Shown here: positions 9,293-17,299 of the stretch, piece after piece
How positions within the stretch are numbered: the first letter of the stretch is position 1
How the letters are laid out: every line of letters begins with the position of its first letter
NCBI GenBank assembly: GCA_041583135.1
Contig: JBFHGJ010000021.1
Coordinates: 1 to 61,809, forward strand
Source of the DNA: JABSOG01 sp041583135
Lineage (GTDB): Bacteria > Pseudomonadota > Gammaproteobacteria > Enterobacterales > Alteromonadaceae
Direction of reading: 5' to 3'
Length of the DNA stretch: 61,809 nt
Notes under the pieces: generated by a model
Seen by the model: the letters and a program-made list of their open reading frames with translations, nothing else
Told to the model about the DNA's origin: nothing
Database searches by the model: none
Made by a program: the position numbers and the translations under genes

Positions 9293-10246
9293 ATGAAAAA
9301 TTTTGCTCTGATAGGCGCGGCCGGTTATATCGCGCCGCGTCATATGAAAGCCATTAAAGATACCGGCAACCAATTGCTGGTGGCGATGGATAAGAACGAT
9401 TCGGTTGGTATTATCGACAGCCATTTTCCCGAGGCGCAGTTTTTTACCGAGTTTGAACAGTTTGAGCGCTTTGTCGATCTCAGTGACAAAAAAGGTTCGC
9501 CTTTGGATTATGTCGCTATCGCCTCACCAAACTACCTGCATGACTCACATATTCGTTTTGCCTTGCGTCACGGCGCGCATGCCATCTGTGAAAAGCCACT
9601 GGTGCTGAACCCTGAAAATATCGATGAGTTGCTGTTGGCTGAGAAAGACAGTGGTAAGCGGGTCTACAATATTCTGCAATTGCGTCTGCACCCGGCGATC
9701 ATTGCGCTGAAAAACAAGGTCGAGCTGGAAACCCAAGCCAACCCTGATAAAGTCTATGATGTTGACTTGACCTATCTGACCAGTCGCGGCAACTGGTATT
9801 TTACCTCATGGAAAGGCGAAGACAGTAAATCGGGCGGCATTGCCACCAACATCGGCGTACATTTTTACGATATGCTCGGTTGGGTATTTGGCGAGCTGTT
9901 GGAAAACAAAGTACACCTTAAACAGGCCGATGCTTCAGCCGGCTTTTTACGTTTTAAGCACGCCAGAGTTCGCTGGTTTTTGTCGGTCAACTATGACTAC
10001 ATTCCTGAAGACATTAAAGCGCAAGGCAAGCGCACCTACCGCTCGACCTTGGTCGAAGGGGAGGAGGTTGAATTCTCCGATGGTTTTACCGAACTGCACA
10101 CCAAAAGCTATGAAGACATCTTAAGCGGCGGCGGTTTTGGGTTAGAAGAAGCCCGCAAGAGCATTCAAATTGTCAGTCAGATCCGCAACATGGACGTCAT
10201 TTCAGAGCAATCTGACGTGCATCCATTCGTCGCGCGCGTACGCTAA
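9293..10246 (+). CDS. wbpB: UDP-GlcNAc-uronate 3-dehydrogenase (WbpB-like, Gfo/Idh/MocA)
   Basis: Oxidises C3 of UDP-GlcNAc-uronate to a 3-keto sugar, working in tandem with the WbpE aminotransferase. The N-terminal nucleotide-binding loop ALIGAAGYIAPRHMKA is at residue 4, and the family ICEKPLVLNPEN motif, with the catalytic-region Lys, is near 99. Length is 317, as in WbpB. A GTG at 9290 is in frame, but AGGAAACGTG places the ribosome site correctly for ATG 9293. It sits 13 bases after wbpA and 31 bases before wbpD. In the known pathway the NADH is recycled with 2-ketoglutarate; whether that applies here is inference. Confidence 0.9.
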   Translation: MKNFALIGAAGYIAPRHMKAIKDTGNQLLVAMDKNDSVGIIDSHFPEAQFFTEFEQFERFVDLSDKKGSPLDYVAIASPNYLHDSHIRFALRHGAHAICEKPLVLNPENIDELLLAEKDSGKRVYNILQLRLHPAIIALKNKVELETQANPDKVYDVDLTYLTSRGNWYFTSWKGEDSKSGGIATNIGVHFYDMLGWVFGELLENKVHLKQADASAGFLRFKHARVRWFLSVNYDYIPEDIKAQGKRTYRSTLVEGEEVEFSDGFTELHTKSYEDILSGGGFGLEEARKSIQIVSQIRNMDVISEQSDVHPFVARVR

Positions 10247-10277
10247 AGCGTTCACTTTTATCAGAGGCATCATTTCC

Positions 10278-10862
10278 ATGCAGGATGTTTATATCCACGA
10301 CAGTGCCATTGTCGATGACGGCGCGCAAATCGGCCAAGGGAGCCGAGTTTGGCATTTTGTTCATGTCTGCTCAGGCGCCAAAATCGGCGAGGGGGTGTCA
10401 CTGGGACAAAATGTGTTTGTCGGCAACAAAGTCACCATTGGCGATAAGTGCAAAATTCAAAACAATGTCTCGGTTTATGACAATGTGACGTTAGAAGATG
10501 AAGTCTTCTGTGGCCCTTCGATGGTCTTTACCAATGTCTACAACCCGCGTTCGGGTATCGAACGTAAGTCGGAATATCGCGATACGCTGGTACGTAAAGG
10601 CGCCACCTTAGGGGCCAACTGCACCATCGTCTGCGGTGTGACCATCGGTTGTTATGCCTTTATCGGTGCTGGCTGCGTCGTCAATCGCGATGTCCCGGAC
10701 TACGCCTTAATGGTCGGCGTCCCGGCCAAACAAATCGGTTGGATGAGCGAGTACGGTGAACAGCTCGATTTACCCATCGATGGGGAAGGGGTTGCCAAGT
10801 GTTCTCAAACCGGTGCGAGTTATCAACTCAGTGCCGGTCGTTTAAGCAAAATTTCGGATTAA
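10278..10862 (+). CDS. wbpD: UDP-3-amino-GlcNAc-uronate N-acetyltransferase (WbpD-like)
   Basis: Acetyl-CoA-dependent acetylation of the 3-amino group made by WbpE, giving UDP-2,3-diacetamido-2,3-dideoxy-glucuronate. The 194-residue protein is built from left-handed beta-helix hexapeptide repeats (for example IGQGSRVWHFVHV, IGEGVSLGQNVFVG, ATLGANCTIVCG) and ends with the typical VPAKQIGWMSEYG segment. The reading frame is open further upstream, but the first credible start is ATG 10278 with AGAGG about ten bases before it, which gives a standard WbpD N-terminus. It lies between wbpB and wbpE as in characterised loci. Confidence 0.9.
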   Translation: MQDVYIHDSAIVDDGAQIGQGSRVWHFVHVCSGAKIGEGVSLGQNVFVGNKVTIGDKCKIQNNVSVYDNVTLEDEVFCGPSMVFTNVYNPRSGIERKSEYRDTLVRKGATLGANCTIVCGVTIGCYAFIGAGCVVNRDVPDYALMVGVPAKQIGWMSEYGEQLDLPIDGEGVAKCSQTGASYQLSAGRLSKISD

Positions 10863-10868
10863 GTAACT

Positions 10869-11978
10869 ATGCAATTTATTGATTTAAAAGCGCAATATCA
10901 GCATCTTAAAGACAAAATCGATAAGCGTGTCATGGCTGTTTTAGACCATGGTCGCTTTATTTTAGGCCCTGAGGTTCAGGCGCTTGAAGCGCAGTTGGCC
11001 GAGTACGTTGGGGTAAAACATGCAGTAAGCTGCGCCAATGGTACCGATGCGTTACAGCTATGCATGATGTTGTTGGACATCAAGCCCGGCGACGCCGTGT
11101 TTTGCCCGACCTTTACCTTTTATGCCACTGCTGAGGTTATCGCCTACGCCGGTGCGACACCGGTATTTGTCGATTCAGACCCGCAAACTTTCAACATGTG
11201 TGCCGCTGACCTAGATAAGCAAATCGAACAAGTCAAAGCACAAGGCAAGCTCACGCCAAAAGCGGTTATTGCCGTCGATTTGTTTGGTTTGCCGGCCGAC
11301 TATGGTCAAATCAAACCTGTGGTTGAAAAGCACAACCTTAAGTTGATTGAAGACGCCGCTCAAGGTATCGGCGGTAAAATCGGCGATCAAATGGCCGGTA
11401 GCTTTGGCGATTTGGCCACCACCAGCTTCTTCCCAGCCAAACCGTTAGGTTGTTATGGTGATGGCGGCGCGATTTTCACCGATAACGACGAGTATGCCGA
11501 ACTGTTGCGCTCACTGCGTATGCATGGTCAAGGCCGCGATAAATACCAAAACGTCCACGTGGGTATCAACAGTCGTTTGGACTCGATTCAAGCGGCGGTT
11601 TTGATTGAGAAATTGGCGGTATTCGAACAAGAGATTGAGCAACGTAACGAGCTGGCCAACGCCTATAACGAAGCCTTATCCGGGGTCGCCGACTTGACTC
11701 TACCTCAGGTGCCGCAAGGCTATCGCAGCTGCTGGGCGCAATACACAGTGGCAACGCCAAATCGCGAAGCGTATCTGGCCAAATTGCAAGATGCGGGTAT
11801 TCCGACGGCAATCTACTATGACATCAGTATGCATCAACAGCCGGTGTTCGCGCACTTAGGTTATGACAAGCAAGCCTTCCCTGTGGCACAAAATTACAGT
11901 GGCAAAGTGTTCAGCTTGCCAATGCATCCTTACATGAATGCACCAGATTTGGCCAAAATCGTCGAAGCGATGAAGTAA
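10869..11978 (+). CDS. wbpE: UDP-3-keto-GlcNAc-uronate aminotransferase (WbpE-like)
   Basis: PLP-dependent DegT/DnrJ/EryC1 aminotransferase that converts the 3-keto sugar of WbpB into the 3-amino sugar. Visible are the cofactor region CANGTDALQL near residue 57, the Asp of EDAAQGIGG near 160, and the internal-aldimine Lys in FFPAKPLGCYGDGG near 185. Length is 369. The start MQFIDLKAQY is typical of this subfamily. It begins six bases after wbpD and ends just before a strong terminator, so it is the last gene of the wbpA-B-D-E unit. No WbpI-type 2-epimerase follows, so the gluco product may be used directly. Confidence 0.92.
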   Translation: MQFIDLKAQYQHLKDKIDKRVMAVLDHGRFILGPEVQALEAQLAEYVGVKHAVSCANGTDALQLCMMLLDIKPGDAVFCPTFTFYATAEVIAYAGATPVFVDSDPQTFNMCAADLDKQIEQVKAQGKLTPKAVIAVDLFGLPADYGQIKPVVEKHNLKLIEDAAQGIGGKIGDQMAGSFGDLATTSFFPAKPLGCYGDGGAIFTDNDEYAELLRSLRMHGQGRDKYQNVHVGINSRLDSIQAAVLIEKLAVFEQEIEQRNELANAYNEALSGVADLTLPQVPQGYRSCWAQYTVATPNREAYLAKLQDAGIPTAIYYDISMHQQPVFAHLGYDKQAFPVAQNYSGKVFSLPMHPYMNAPDLAKIVEAMK

Positions 11979-12001
11979 ATCCTCACCAAATTGGTGTTTA
12001 A

Positions 12002-12036
12002 AAAAACGGTCGTGTGCTTGGCATACGGCCGTTTTT
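12002..12036 (+). terminator. Intrinsic terminator after wbpE
   Basis: A long stem AAAAACGGTCGTGTGC / GCATACGGCCGTTTTT with loop TTG and two G-T wobbles, followed by T-rich sequence (TTTTTGCATTTTTT). It closes the wbpA-wbpE unit 23 bases after the stop. Confidence 0.88.
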
Positions 12037-12398
12037 GCATTTTTTATGGTCTACTTTCAAGTCTCTAGAGGCGCCTTTGACGGTCCATTGGCAGGACTAT
12101 TTTCACCGTTGAACGATTGCGCCAAGCTGGTGCAGATTTTACTTCGTTTCGGCGTTTGGCAATATTGCCTCAAACGCTTAATTTACTGGATTTGTACGAC
12201 AATTGAACAATAAAAATACAGTGGTTTAAAGCAACGTCAAAGTTGGGAAAATTAAACTTGTTTCACCGCCCAAAAGCCGATAATATCCGCTTACTCATTG
12301 CGCACCAGATGGCCTTCCTTGCCGCATCATCGTGGCACTCAACCCTCTGCTACGCACCAACGAACTGTAATAAAAAGATTTTGATGGGGAACCATAAC
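12037..12398. other. Intergenic region before the NeuB-like operon
   Basis: About 360 bases without a convincing gene. An open frame runs through from 12243 but lacks a ribosome site and coding character before ATG 12399. The promoter of the following operon must lie here; the best candidate I found is TTGGCA (12156-12161) with a poor -10 (TAATTT, 12179-12184), so I do not claim it as real. The final part carries the GGGGA ribosome site (12385-12389) of the next gene. Confidence 0.5.
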
Positions 12399-13436
12399 AT
12401 GTCAAATGGAAACACGCACATCATCGCCGAAATGGCATGGGGTCATGACGGCAGCACCGAGCAGGCAATTGAACTGGTTCGTGCGGCAAAGCAATCGGGT
12501 GCCGATTCTATTTCAATTCACATCACGTCCTTACCGGATTATATCGTGCCTTACTACGGCAATGGTGAAGGTAAAGTTTCCGCCGGTCGCGAAGACCTTG
12601 ACGTTTATCAATACCTAGTTGATATCAACCCAAGCAATGAAGATTGGGAAAAGATCAATGCCGTCGCCAAAGAGATTGGCCTCAAAGTCTGCGTAATGCC
12701 TAACGACTTGGTGTCTTTGGAATTTGCTGAAACCAAACTGGACCCTGAATACTACGTTGTGCCACCTGCGTCTATGGCTGAGTTCGATATGCTTGAAGCC
12801 ATCGCCCAGAAAAACAAACCAACGTTGTTCCGTATCGGTGGTTCATATTTAGGCGAAGTCGAAACGGCCATCAACCTGTTCAGAGAAAAAGGCAACAACC
12901 AAATCATCTTGTTGCACGGTTTCCAAAACTACCCAACGGCCCTTGAAGAAACCGATATGGCCGTATTGAAAACCCTTAAAACCGTATTTGATGTTGAGGT
13001 GGGCTTGGCTGATCACATTGACGGCGGCGATGAGTTGGCTAAGATCATTCCTATTTTGGCTCTGCCGTACGGTGCTACCTACATCGAAAAACATTTGACG
13101 ATGGACCGCGAGAAGAAAAGTGAAGACTTCGAGTCAGCTCTTGACCCACAAGGCTTTGCCCAGTTCGTTGCCAATGTTCGTGCCGCTGAAATCGCCATCG
13201 GTACGCCTAGCTACAAAAACCTCAACGCTGCCAGCATCCGCTATCGCGGTATCGTGCGCAAGCGTATCGTGTTCGCCAAGCCATTGAGCGAAGGTCATGT
13301 ATTGAGCCGTGAAGACGTGGTATTCAAACGTTGTGATATCGGTATCACGCCAGAGCAGGTTGATAACATTATCGGTCGTACTTTGAGCAGCGACGTTGTC
13401 GTCAACGAAGCCTTAACCTTCGACAAATTGGTATAA
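12399..13436 (+). CDS. Divergent NeuB-family sialic/ulosonic acid synthase homologue
   Basis: A 345-residue protein with the NeuB TIM barrel followed by a C-terminal SAF (antifreeze-like) domain (RYRGIVRKRIVFAKPL, then DVVFKRCDIGITP). NeuB enzymes condense phosphoenolpyruvate with a hexosamine to give nonulosonic acids. The start IIAEMAWGHDGS replaces the usual IAEAGVNHNGS, and KFQ, which supplies a PEP-site Lys, is SIH here. The two metal-ligand histidines appear retained (HGFQNYPT and GLADHIDGG). YIEKHLTMDREKKSEDF keeps the catalytic-loop outline. It therefore probably keeps a condensing fold but acts on an unusual substrate. ATG 12399 is preceded by GGGGA. It is the first gene of a ten-gene operon. 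A second, canonical NeuB lies at 38101. Confidence 0.8.
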   Translation: MSNGNTHIIAEMAWGHDGSTEQAIELVRAAKQSGADSISIHITSLPDYIVPYYGNGEGKVSAGREDLDVYQYLVDINPSNEDWEKINAVAKEIGLKVCVMPNDLVSLEFAETKLDPEYYVVPPASMAEFDMLEAIAQKNKPTLFRIGGSYLGEVETAINLFREKGNNQIILLHGFQNYPTALEETDMAVLKTLKTVFDVEVGLADHIDGGDELAKIIPILALPYGATYIEKHLTMDREKKSEDFESALDPQGFAQFVANVRAAEIAIGTPSYKNLNAASIRYRGIVRKRIVFAKPLSEGHVLSREDVVFKRCDIGITPEQVDNIIGRTLSSDVVVNEALTFDKLV

Positions 13437-13445
13437 GAGAAAGCG

Positions 13446-14216
13446 ATGCGAGTTGGTGTATTACTGTCTGTAAGAGACAAATCTACCCGTTTTCCGGGTA
13501 AAGTGATGAAAAAAGTTCAAGGCAAATCGATGACCGAGTTGCTGGTTGAACGACTGAAAATGGCCAAAAATGCCGATGAAGTGATCATTGCCACCTCTGA
13601 CGACCCAAGAGACAAAGTATTTGAGCCGATTGCCGAAGCGGCCGGTGTTAAAGTGTTTTTTGGTGATCAGGATGACAAGCTCAAACGTTATTATGACGCC
13701 GCTGTGGCCTTTGATTTGGACCTAGTTGTGGTGGTCGATGGTGATGACACTTTGTGTTTCCCTGAGTATATCGACAAGACCATTGAACTGTTGAAGTTGT
13801 CTAACTGCGATGCCGCCTTTACGCAAGGTTTGCCGTTAGGTGCGGCCAGTTCAGGTTTGACCAAAGAAGCGTTGGGCCGAGTGTTGGAAGTGAAATTGGA
13901 GCGTGACACTGAAGTTTGGGGCGGATATTTTATCGGCAACAAGATGTTCAACGTCAATTTCCTCAACGTCAAAGATCCACTGCTAAACCACCCACAAGTG
14001 CGTTTGACGCTCGATTATGAAGAAGACTTTGATCTGTTCGCTCAGGCCTTTGATCTGCTTTATCCAAACAACCCACAGTTCAGCAGTCATGATTTGATGC
14101 GCCTGTTGGTTGAAGAGCGTCCAGAGATGGTCGAGATCAATAAAGTGGCGCAGCAGAAATATGAAGCACATATTTCCAACGCCGCCCCGGTGCGTATGAA
14201 AGAGGATATGGCATGA
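13446..14216 (+). CDS. SpsF-like cytidylyltransferase
   Basis: A 256-residue nucleotidyltransferase of the CMP-sugar synthetase group (SpsF/NeuA/KdsB-type). It starts GVLLSVRDKSTRFPGKVMKK, the CTP-binding loop with the RFPGK signature, and contains DLVVVVDGDDTLCFPEYID, the acidic metal-binding centre. Its expected role is activation of the acid made by the upstream NeuB homologue as a CMP derivative, in the cytoplasm. It begins nine bases after that gene and overlaps the next by four bases (ATGA), implying coupled translation. It is the only CMP-transferase-like gene in the window, so it might also serve the legionaminate operon at 34601; that is inference. Confidence 0.82.
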   Translation: MRVGVLLSVRDKSTRFPGKVMKKVQGKSMTELLVERLKMAKNADEVIIATSDDPRDKVFEPIAEAAGVKVFFGDQDDKLKRYYDAAVAFDLDLVVVVDGDDTLCFPEYIDKTIELLKLSNCDAAFTQGLPLGAASSGLTKEALGRVLEVKLERDTEVWGGYFIGNKMFNVNFLNVKDPLLNHPQVRLTLDYEEDFDLFAQAFDLLYPNNPQFSSHDLMRLLVEERPEMVEINKVAQQKYEAHISNAAPVRMKEDMA

Positions 14217-15211
14217 AATTTTTAGTCGTTGGCTTAGGCTCTATGGGTAAACGCCGCGTGCGTAACCTACAGGCCATCGGTGGTCATGAGATTGCCGGTT
14301 TTGATATTCAAACCGAGCGTTGTGACGAAGCCAAAGAAAAATACGGTATTACCACGTTTAACAGCTTCGAGCAGGCCGTTGAAGCGTTCCAACCCGATGG
14401 TTTGGTGATCTCAACCTCACCTGATCGTCACATGCAATATGCCAACTGGGCATATGACAACAACAAGTGTGCGTTTATCGAAGCGTCGGTCACCGATGCC
14501 GAAGATATCAAGGCACTTGGCGAGAAAGTCGCAGCCGACAACAGTCGCGTGATTGTGCCTTCATGCACCATGCGCTTTTTTGCCGGTCCTAAACTGATTA
14601 AAAAATTGTTGGCCGAAGAAGTCATTGGCGAGCCGTTGTACTTGAACTATCACACTGGCCAATATTTGCCAGATTGGCACCCGTGGGAGCCGATTCAAAG
14701 CTACTACGTGTCTAAGCGTGAAACAGGTGCGGCTCGTGAGATCGTACCTTTCGAGTTGACTTGGTTGAACGACCTGTTTGGCGATCCTGAAGTGGTCACC
14801 GGTTGGAAAGCCAAACTGACCGATATGGATGCCGACATCGATGATATCTACCAGTGCGTGTTAAAATACCCGGGTAAATTGACTGCCAATGTTACCGTTG
14901 ACGTGGTTTCTCGTCCTGAGGCATTACGTGAGTTTCGTTTGATGGGCAGCAAAGGCACCATCGTCTTTAGCGCCGATGAGAACAAAGTTCGCTGGATGTC
15001 AGTTGGTGATGAGAAATGGCATGAGGTTGATTTGGCTGCCGGCAGTGTCGAAAGCGGCTATATCAATCCTGAAGAACCCTATATTGAAGAACTGGGCAGC
15101 TATGTTGAGGCGGCTAAGGCGAAAAACGCTGAGCTGTATCCAAACGATTTGCTTACCGACTACCGCGTATTGCAAGTGCTCTATGGCGTTGAGAAATTTA
15201 TCGAGGGTTAA
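14213..15211 (+). CDS. Gfo/Idh/MocA-family oxidoreductase
   Basis: A 332-residue NAD(P)-dependent sugar oxidoreductase. The dinucleotide-binding start VVGLGSMGKRRVRNLQAIGG is typical. The usual EKP motif, which carries the catalytic-region Lys, is replaced by FIEASVTDAEDIK near residue 90, so the active site departs from the family norm. A central beta-sheet domain follows. The likely role is oxidation of a hydroxyl to a ketone for the class-III aminotransferase encoded next, as WbpB does for WbpE. Start overlaps the previous stop (ATGA), with GAGGA upstream. Substrate cannot be read from the sequence. Confidence 0.8.
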   Translation: MKFLVVGLGSMGKRRVRNLQAIGGHEIAGFDIQTERCDEAKEKYGITTFNSFEQAVEAFQPDGLVISTSPDRHMQYANWAYDNNKCAFIEASVTDAEDIKALGEKVAADNSRVIVPSCTMRFFAGPKLIKKLLAEEVIGEPLYLNYHTGQYLPDWHPWEPIQSYYVSKRETGAAREIVPFELTWLNDLFGDPEVVTGWKAKLTDMDADIDDIYQCVLKYPGKLTANVTVDVVSRPEALREFRLMGSKGTIVFSADENKVRWMSVGDEKWHEVDLAAGSVESGYINPEEPYIEELGSYVEAAKAKNAELYPNDLLTDYRVLQVLYGVEKFIEG

Positions 15212-15213
15212 TC

Positions 15214-16506
15214 ATGAACTACAATGAAAGACTGCAAAGGGTGATCCCAGGTGGTGCCCACACTTATTCTCGCGGCAGTGACCAGTTTCCTGAAAACGCG
15301 CCTCAGATCTTAGACCGTGGCGAAGGCGCCTATGTCTATGACGACAAGGACAACAAGTTCCTTGATTATGGTATGGCACTGCGTGCGGTGAACTTAGGTT
15401 ATGCCAACGAAGCGGTCAACAAAGCCGCTTGGGCACAAATCGAAAAAGGCAATAACTTAACTCGCGCTTCTATGATTGAGCTTGAGGCTGCCGAGCTTTT
15501 TGTTGATTTGATCCCATCGGCTGATATGGTCAAATTTACTAAAAACGGCTCAACTGCTACCACGGCGGCAGTGAAATTGGCCCGTGCCTATACCGGCAAA
15601 GAAATGGTATTGCGTTGTGCCGACCATCCGTTTTTCTCATTTGACGATTGGTTTATCGGTTCTACCGTGATGAACAAAGGGGTGCCTGAGAATATCGTCA
15701 AGCAAACCCAGATGTTCAAATACAATGATATCGACAGCCTAAAAGCGCTTATTGACGCCAACCCTGACAACATCGCTTGTTTGATCATGGAACCGTCAAC
15801 CACTGAGCATCCAAAAGATGACTTCTTGCACAAAGCGCAACAGCTGTGTAAAGACAACGGTATCGTCTTCATCTTAGATGAAATGATCACCGGCTTCCGC
15901 TGGGCTTTAGGTGGCGCGCAACAATACTACAACATCGAACCTGATCTCTGTACGTTCGGTAAAGCGATGGCCAATGGTTTTGCCGTTGCCGCACTTGCCG
16001 GTAAGCGTGAGTTTATGGACTTAGGTGGTATCACCGAAGAAGGTCAAGATCGTGTGTTCTTGCTGTCAACCACCCACGGTGCTGAAATGTGTGGTCTCGG
16101 CGCTTTCATCGAAACCATCAACTTCATCAAGCAGAACAATGTTATCGACCATTTGTGGCAGTACGGTGAGAAGCTCAAGCAGGGCATGAGCGAACTGGCC
16201 AAAAAACATGGCGTCGAAGACAGCTTCAAGATGACAGGTTTGGGTTGTTCGCCTAACTATTTGACCTTGGGTAAAGACGGCGCGCCTTGTTTTGGCTTGC
16301 GCACCTTGTTCTCCCAGGAGATGATCAAAAATGGCGTCCTAATGCCTTGGATTGCCCTGAGCTATGCCCATCAGGATGCAGAGCTTGAGCAAACGATGGC
16401 AGCAGTAGACAAAGCGCTGGCAGTATACAAAAAAGCCCTTGATGAGGGTTATCAAAACTATCTGGTCGGCAAAGTCATTAAACCTGTATTCAGACCGCAA
16501 AATTGA
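15214..16506 (+). CDS. Class-III PLP aminotransferase, glutamate-1-semialdehyde aminomutase-like
   Basis: A 430-residue fold-type I PLP enzyme of the class-III group. It opens like HemL (RVIPGGAHTYSRG), has the cofactor-phosphate region KNGSTATTAAVKLARAYTG near residue 112, the PLP-contacting Asp in FILDEMITGFR near 225, and the Schiff-base Lys in TFGKAMANGF near 252. True HemL makes 5-aminolevulinate, but the position inside a sugar-acid and export operon argues for amination of a sugar-derived aldehyde or ketone instead. It starts three bases after the oxidoreductase and its TGA overlaps the ATG of the nitrilase-like gene. Most nucleotide-sugar aminotransferases are of the DegT family, so this class is unusual here. 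Confidence 0.85.
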   Translation: MNYNERLQRVIPGGAHTYSRGSDQFPENAPQILDRGEGAYVYDDKDNKFLDYGMALRAVNLGYANEAVNKAAWAQIEKGNNLTRASMIELEAAELFVDLIPSADMVKFTKNGSTATTAAVKLARAYTGKEMVLRCADHPFFSFDDWFIGSTVMNKGVPENIVKQTQMFKYNDIDSLKALIDANPDNIACLIMEPSTTEHPKDDFLHKAQQLCKDNGIVFILDEMITGFRWALGGAQQYYNIEPDLCTFGKAMANGFAVAALAGKREFMDLGGITEEGQDRVFLLSTTHGAEMCGLGAFIETINFIKQNNVIDHLWQYGEKLKQGMSELAKKHGVEDSFKMTGLGCSPNYLTLGKDGAPCFGLRTLFSQEMIKNGVLMPWIALSYAHQDAELEQTMAAVDKALAVYKKALDEGYQNYLVGKVIKPVFRPQN

Positions 16507-17294
16507 TGAAAATGGCACTATGTTCGCTGGATATCGTGTGGGAATCTCCCCACGCGAATCTGGCCCAATGCATTGAAAAGATGCAAATCGCAGCCGAGCA
16601 CCATGCTCGGCTTGTTATTTTTCCGGAAATGACGGCTACTGGCTTTTCCGTGACCAATCCACACATTGCTAAGACGCCCGGGTTAAGCGAGTTCGAGCAA
16701 GGCATTAAAGCCAAGGCCAAAGAACTCAATATCTGCTGTCTGTTCGGTACTGTGGTTGGGCAACAGGATATGTTGCTTAATCGCGCTTTATGTGTCGATG
16801 GGCAAGGTGAAGTAATAGGCCAGTACGATAAGAGTCATCTGTTTTCTTTTGCCGATGAGCACAAACTCTTTAGCAGCGACAATCAGTTGTGTGTAACAGA
16901 CTTAGACGAGGCGAAAATCGGCTTGTCGATTTGTTACGACCTGCGCTTTGCCGAGCTTTACCGCGCCTATACGTTGGCCGGTTGTAATGTGCTGGTCAAT
17001 ATTGCCAACTGGCCTGCCAGACGCGTGATGCACTGGCGCACCTTGTTAAAGGCCAGAGCGATTGAAAACCTTTGCTATATGATTGGCGTCAACCGTACTG
17101 GTGAAGATGGCAGCGGCCTGAGCTATGAGCAATCAAGTGATGTGATCACCCCGCAAGGCGAGGTGCTTGAGCCAATGGCAACGGTTGATAATATCGCGCT
17201 CTATCAGCTTGATTTGGCTGGTGTTGCACAATATCGCGAGCAATTTCCGGCACTTAACGATATATATCAAAAACATTACGACTACGGAGTGTAG
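16506..17294 (+). CDS. Nitrilase-superfamily carbon-nitrogen hydrolase (omega-amidase-like)
   Basis: A 262-residue enzyme with the complete Glu-Lys-Cys triad of the superfamily: Glu in FPEMTATGFS near residue 42, Lys in YDKSHLFSF near 109, and Cys in GLSICYDLRFAELYR near 143. Overall it resembles YafV/Nit2-type omega-amidases, which hydrolyse alpha-ketoacid amides. TTG 16503 could add one residue, but ATG 16506, which shares an A with the previous stop codon (TGATG), is better. In this operon it may remove or transfer an amide or amidine on the sugar, or repair a by-product of the aminotransferase. Both options are inference. Confidence 0.85.
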   Translation: MKMALCSLDIVWESPHANLAQCIEKMQIAAEHHARLVIFPEMTATGFSVTNPHIAKTPGLSEFEQGIKAKAKELNICCLFGTVVGQQDMLLNRALCVDGQGEVIGQYDKSHLFSFADEHKLFSSDNQLCVTDLDEAKIGLSICYDLRFAELYRAYTLAGCNVLVNIANWPARRVMHWRTLLKARAIENLCYMIGVNRTGEDGSGLSYEQSSDVITPQGEVLEPMATVDNIALYQLDLAGVAQYREQFPALNDIYQKHYDYGV

Positions 17295-17299
17295 AGTTT

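Noticed and set aside
12243..12398. Extended N-terminus for the NeuB-like protein
   Set aside because: The extra 52 residues have no homology-like character and the GGGGA site fits ATG 12399, which begins the conserved TIM barrel.
15214..16506. Annotating the aminotransferase as hemL (heme synthesis)
   Set aside because: Its operon context is sugar-acid synthesis and export, and similarity at the start is shared by many class-III enzymes.
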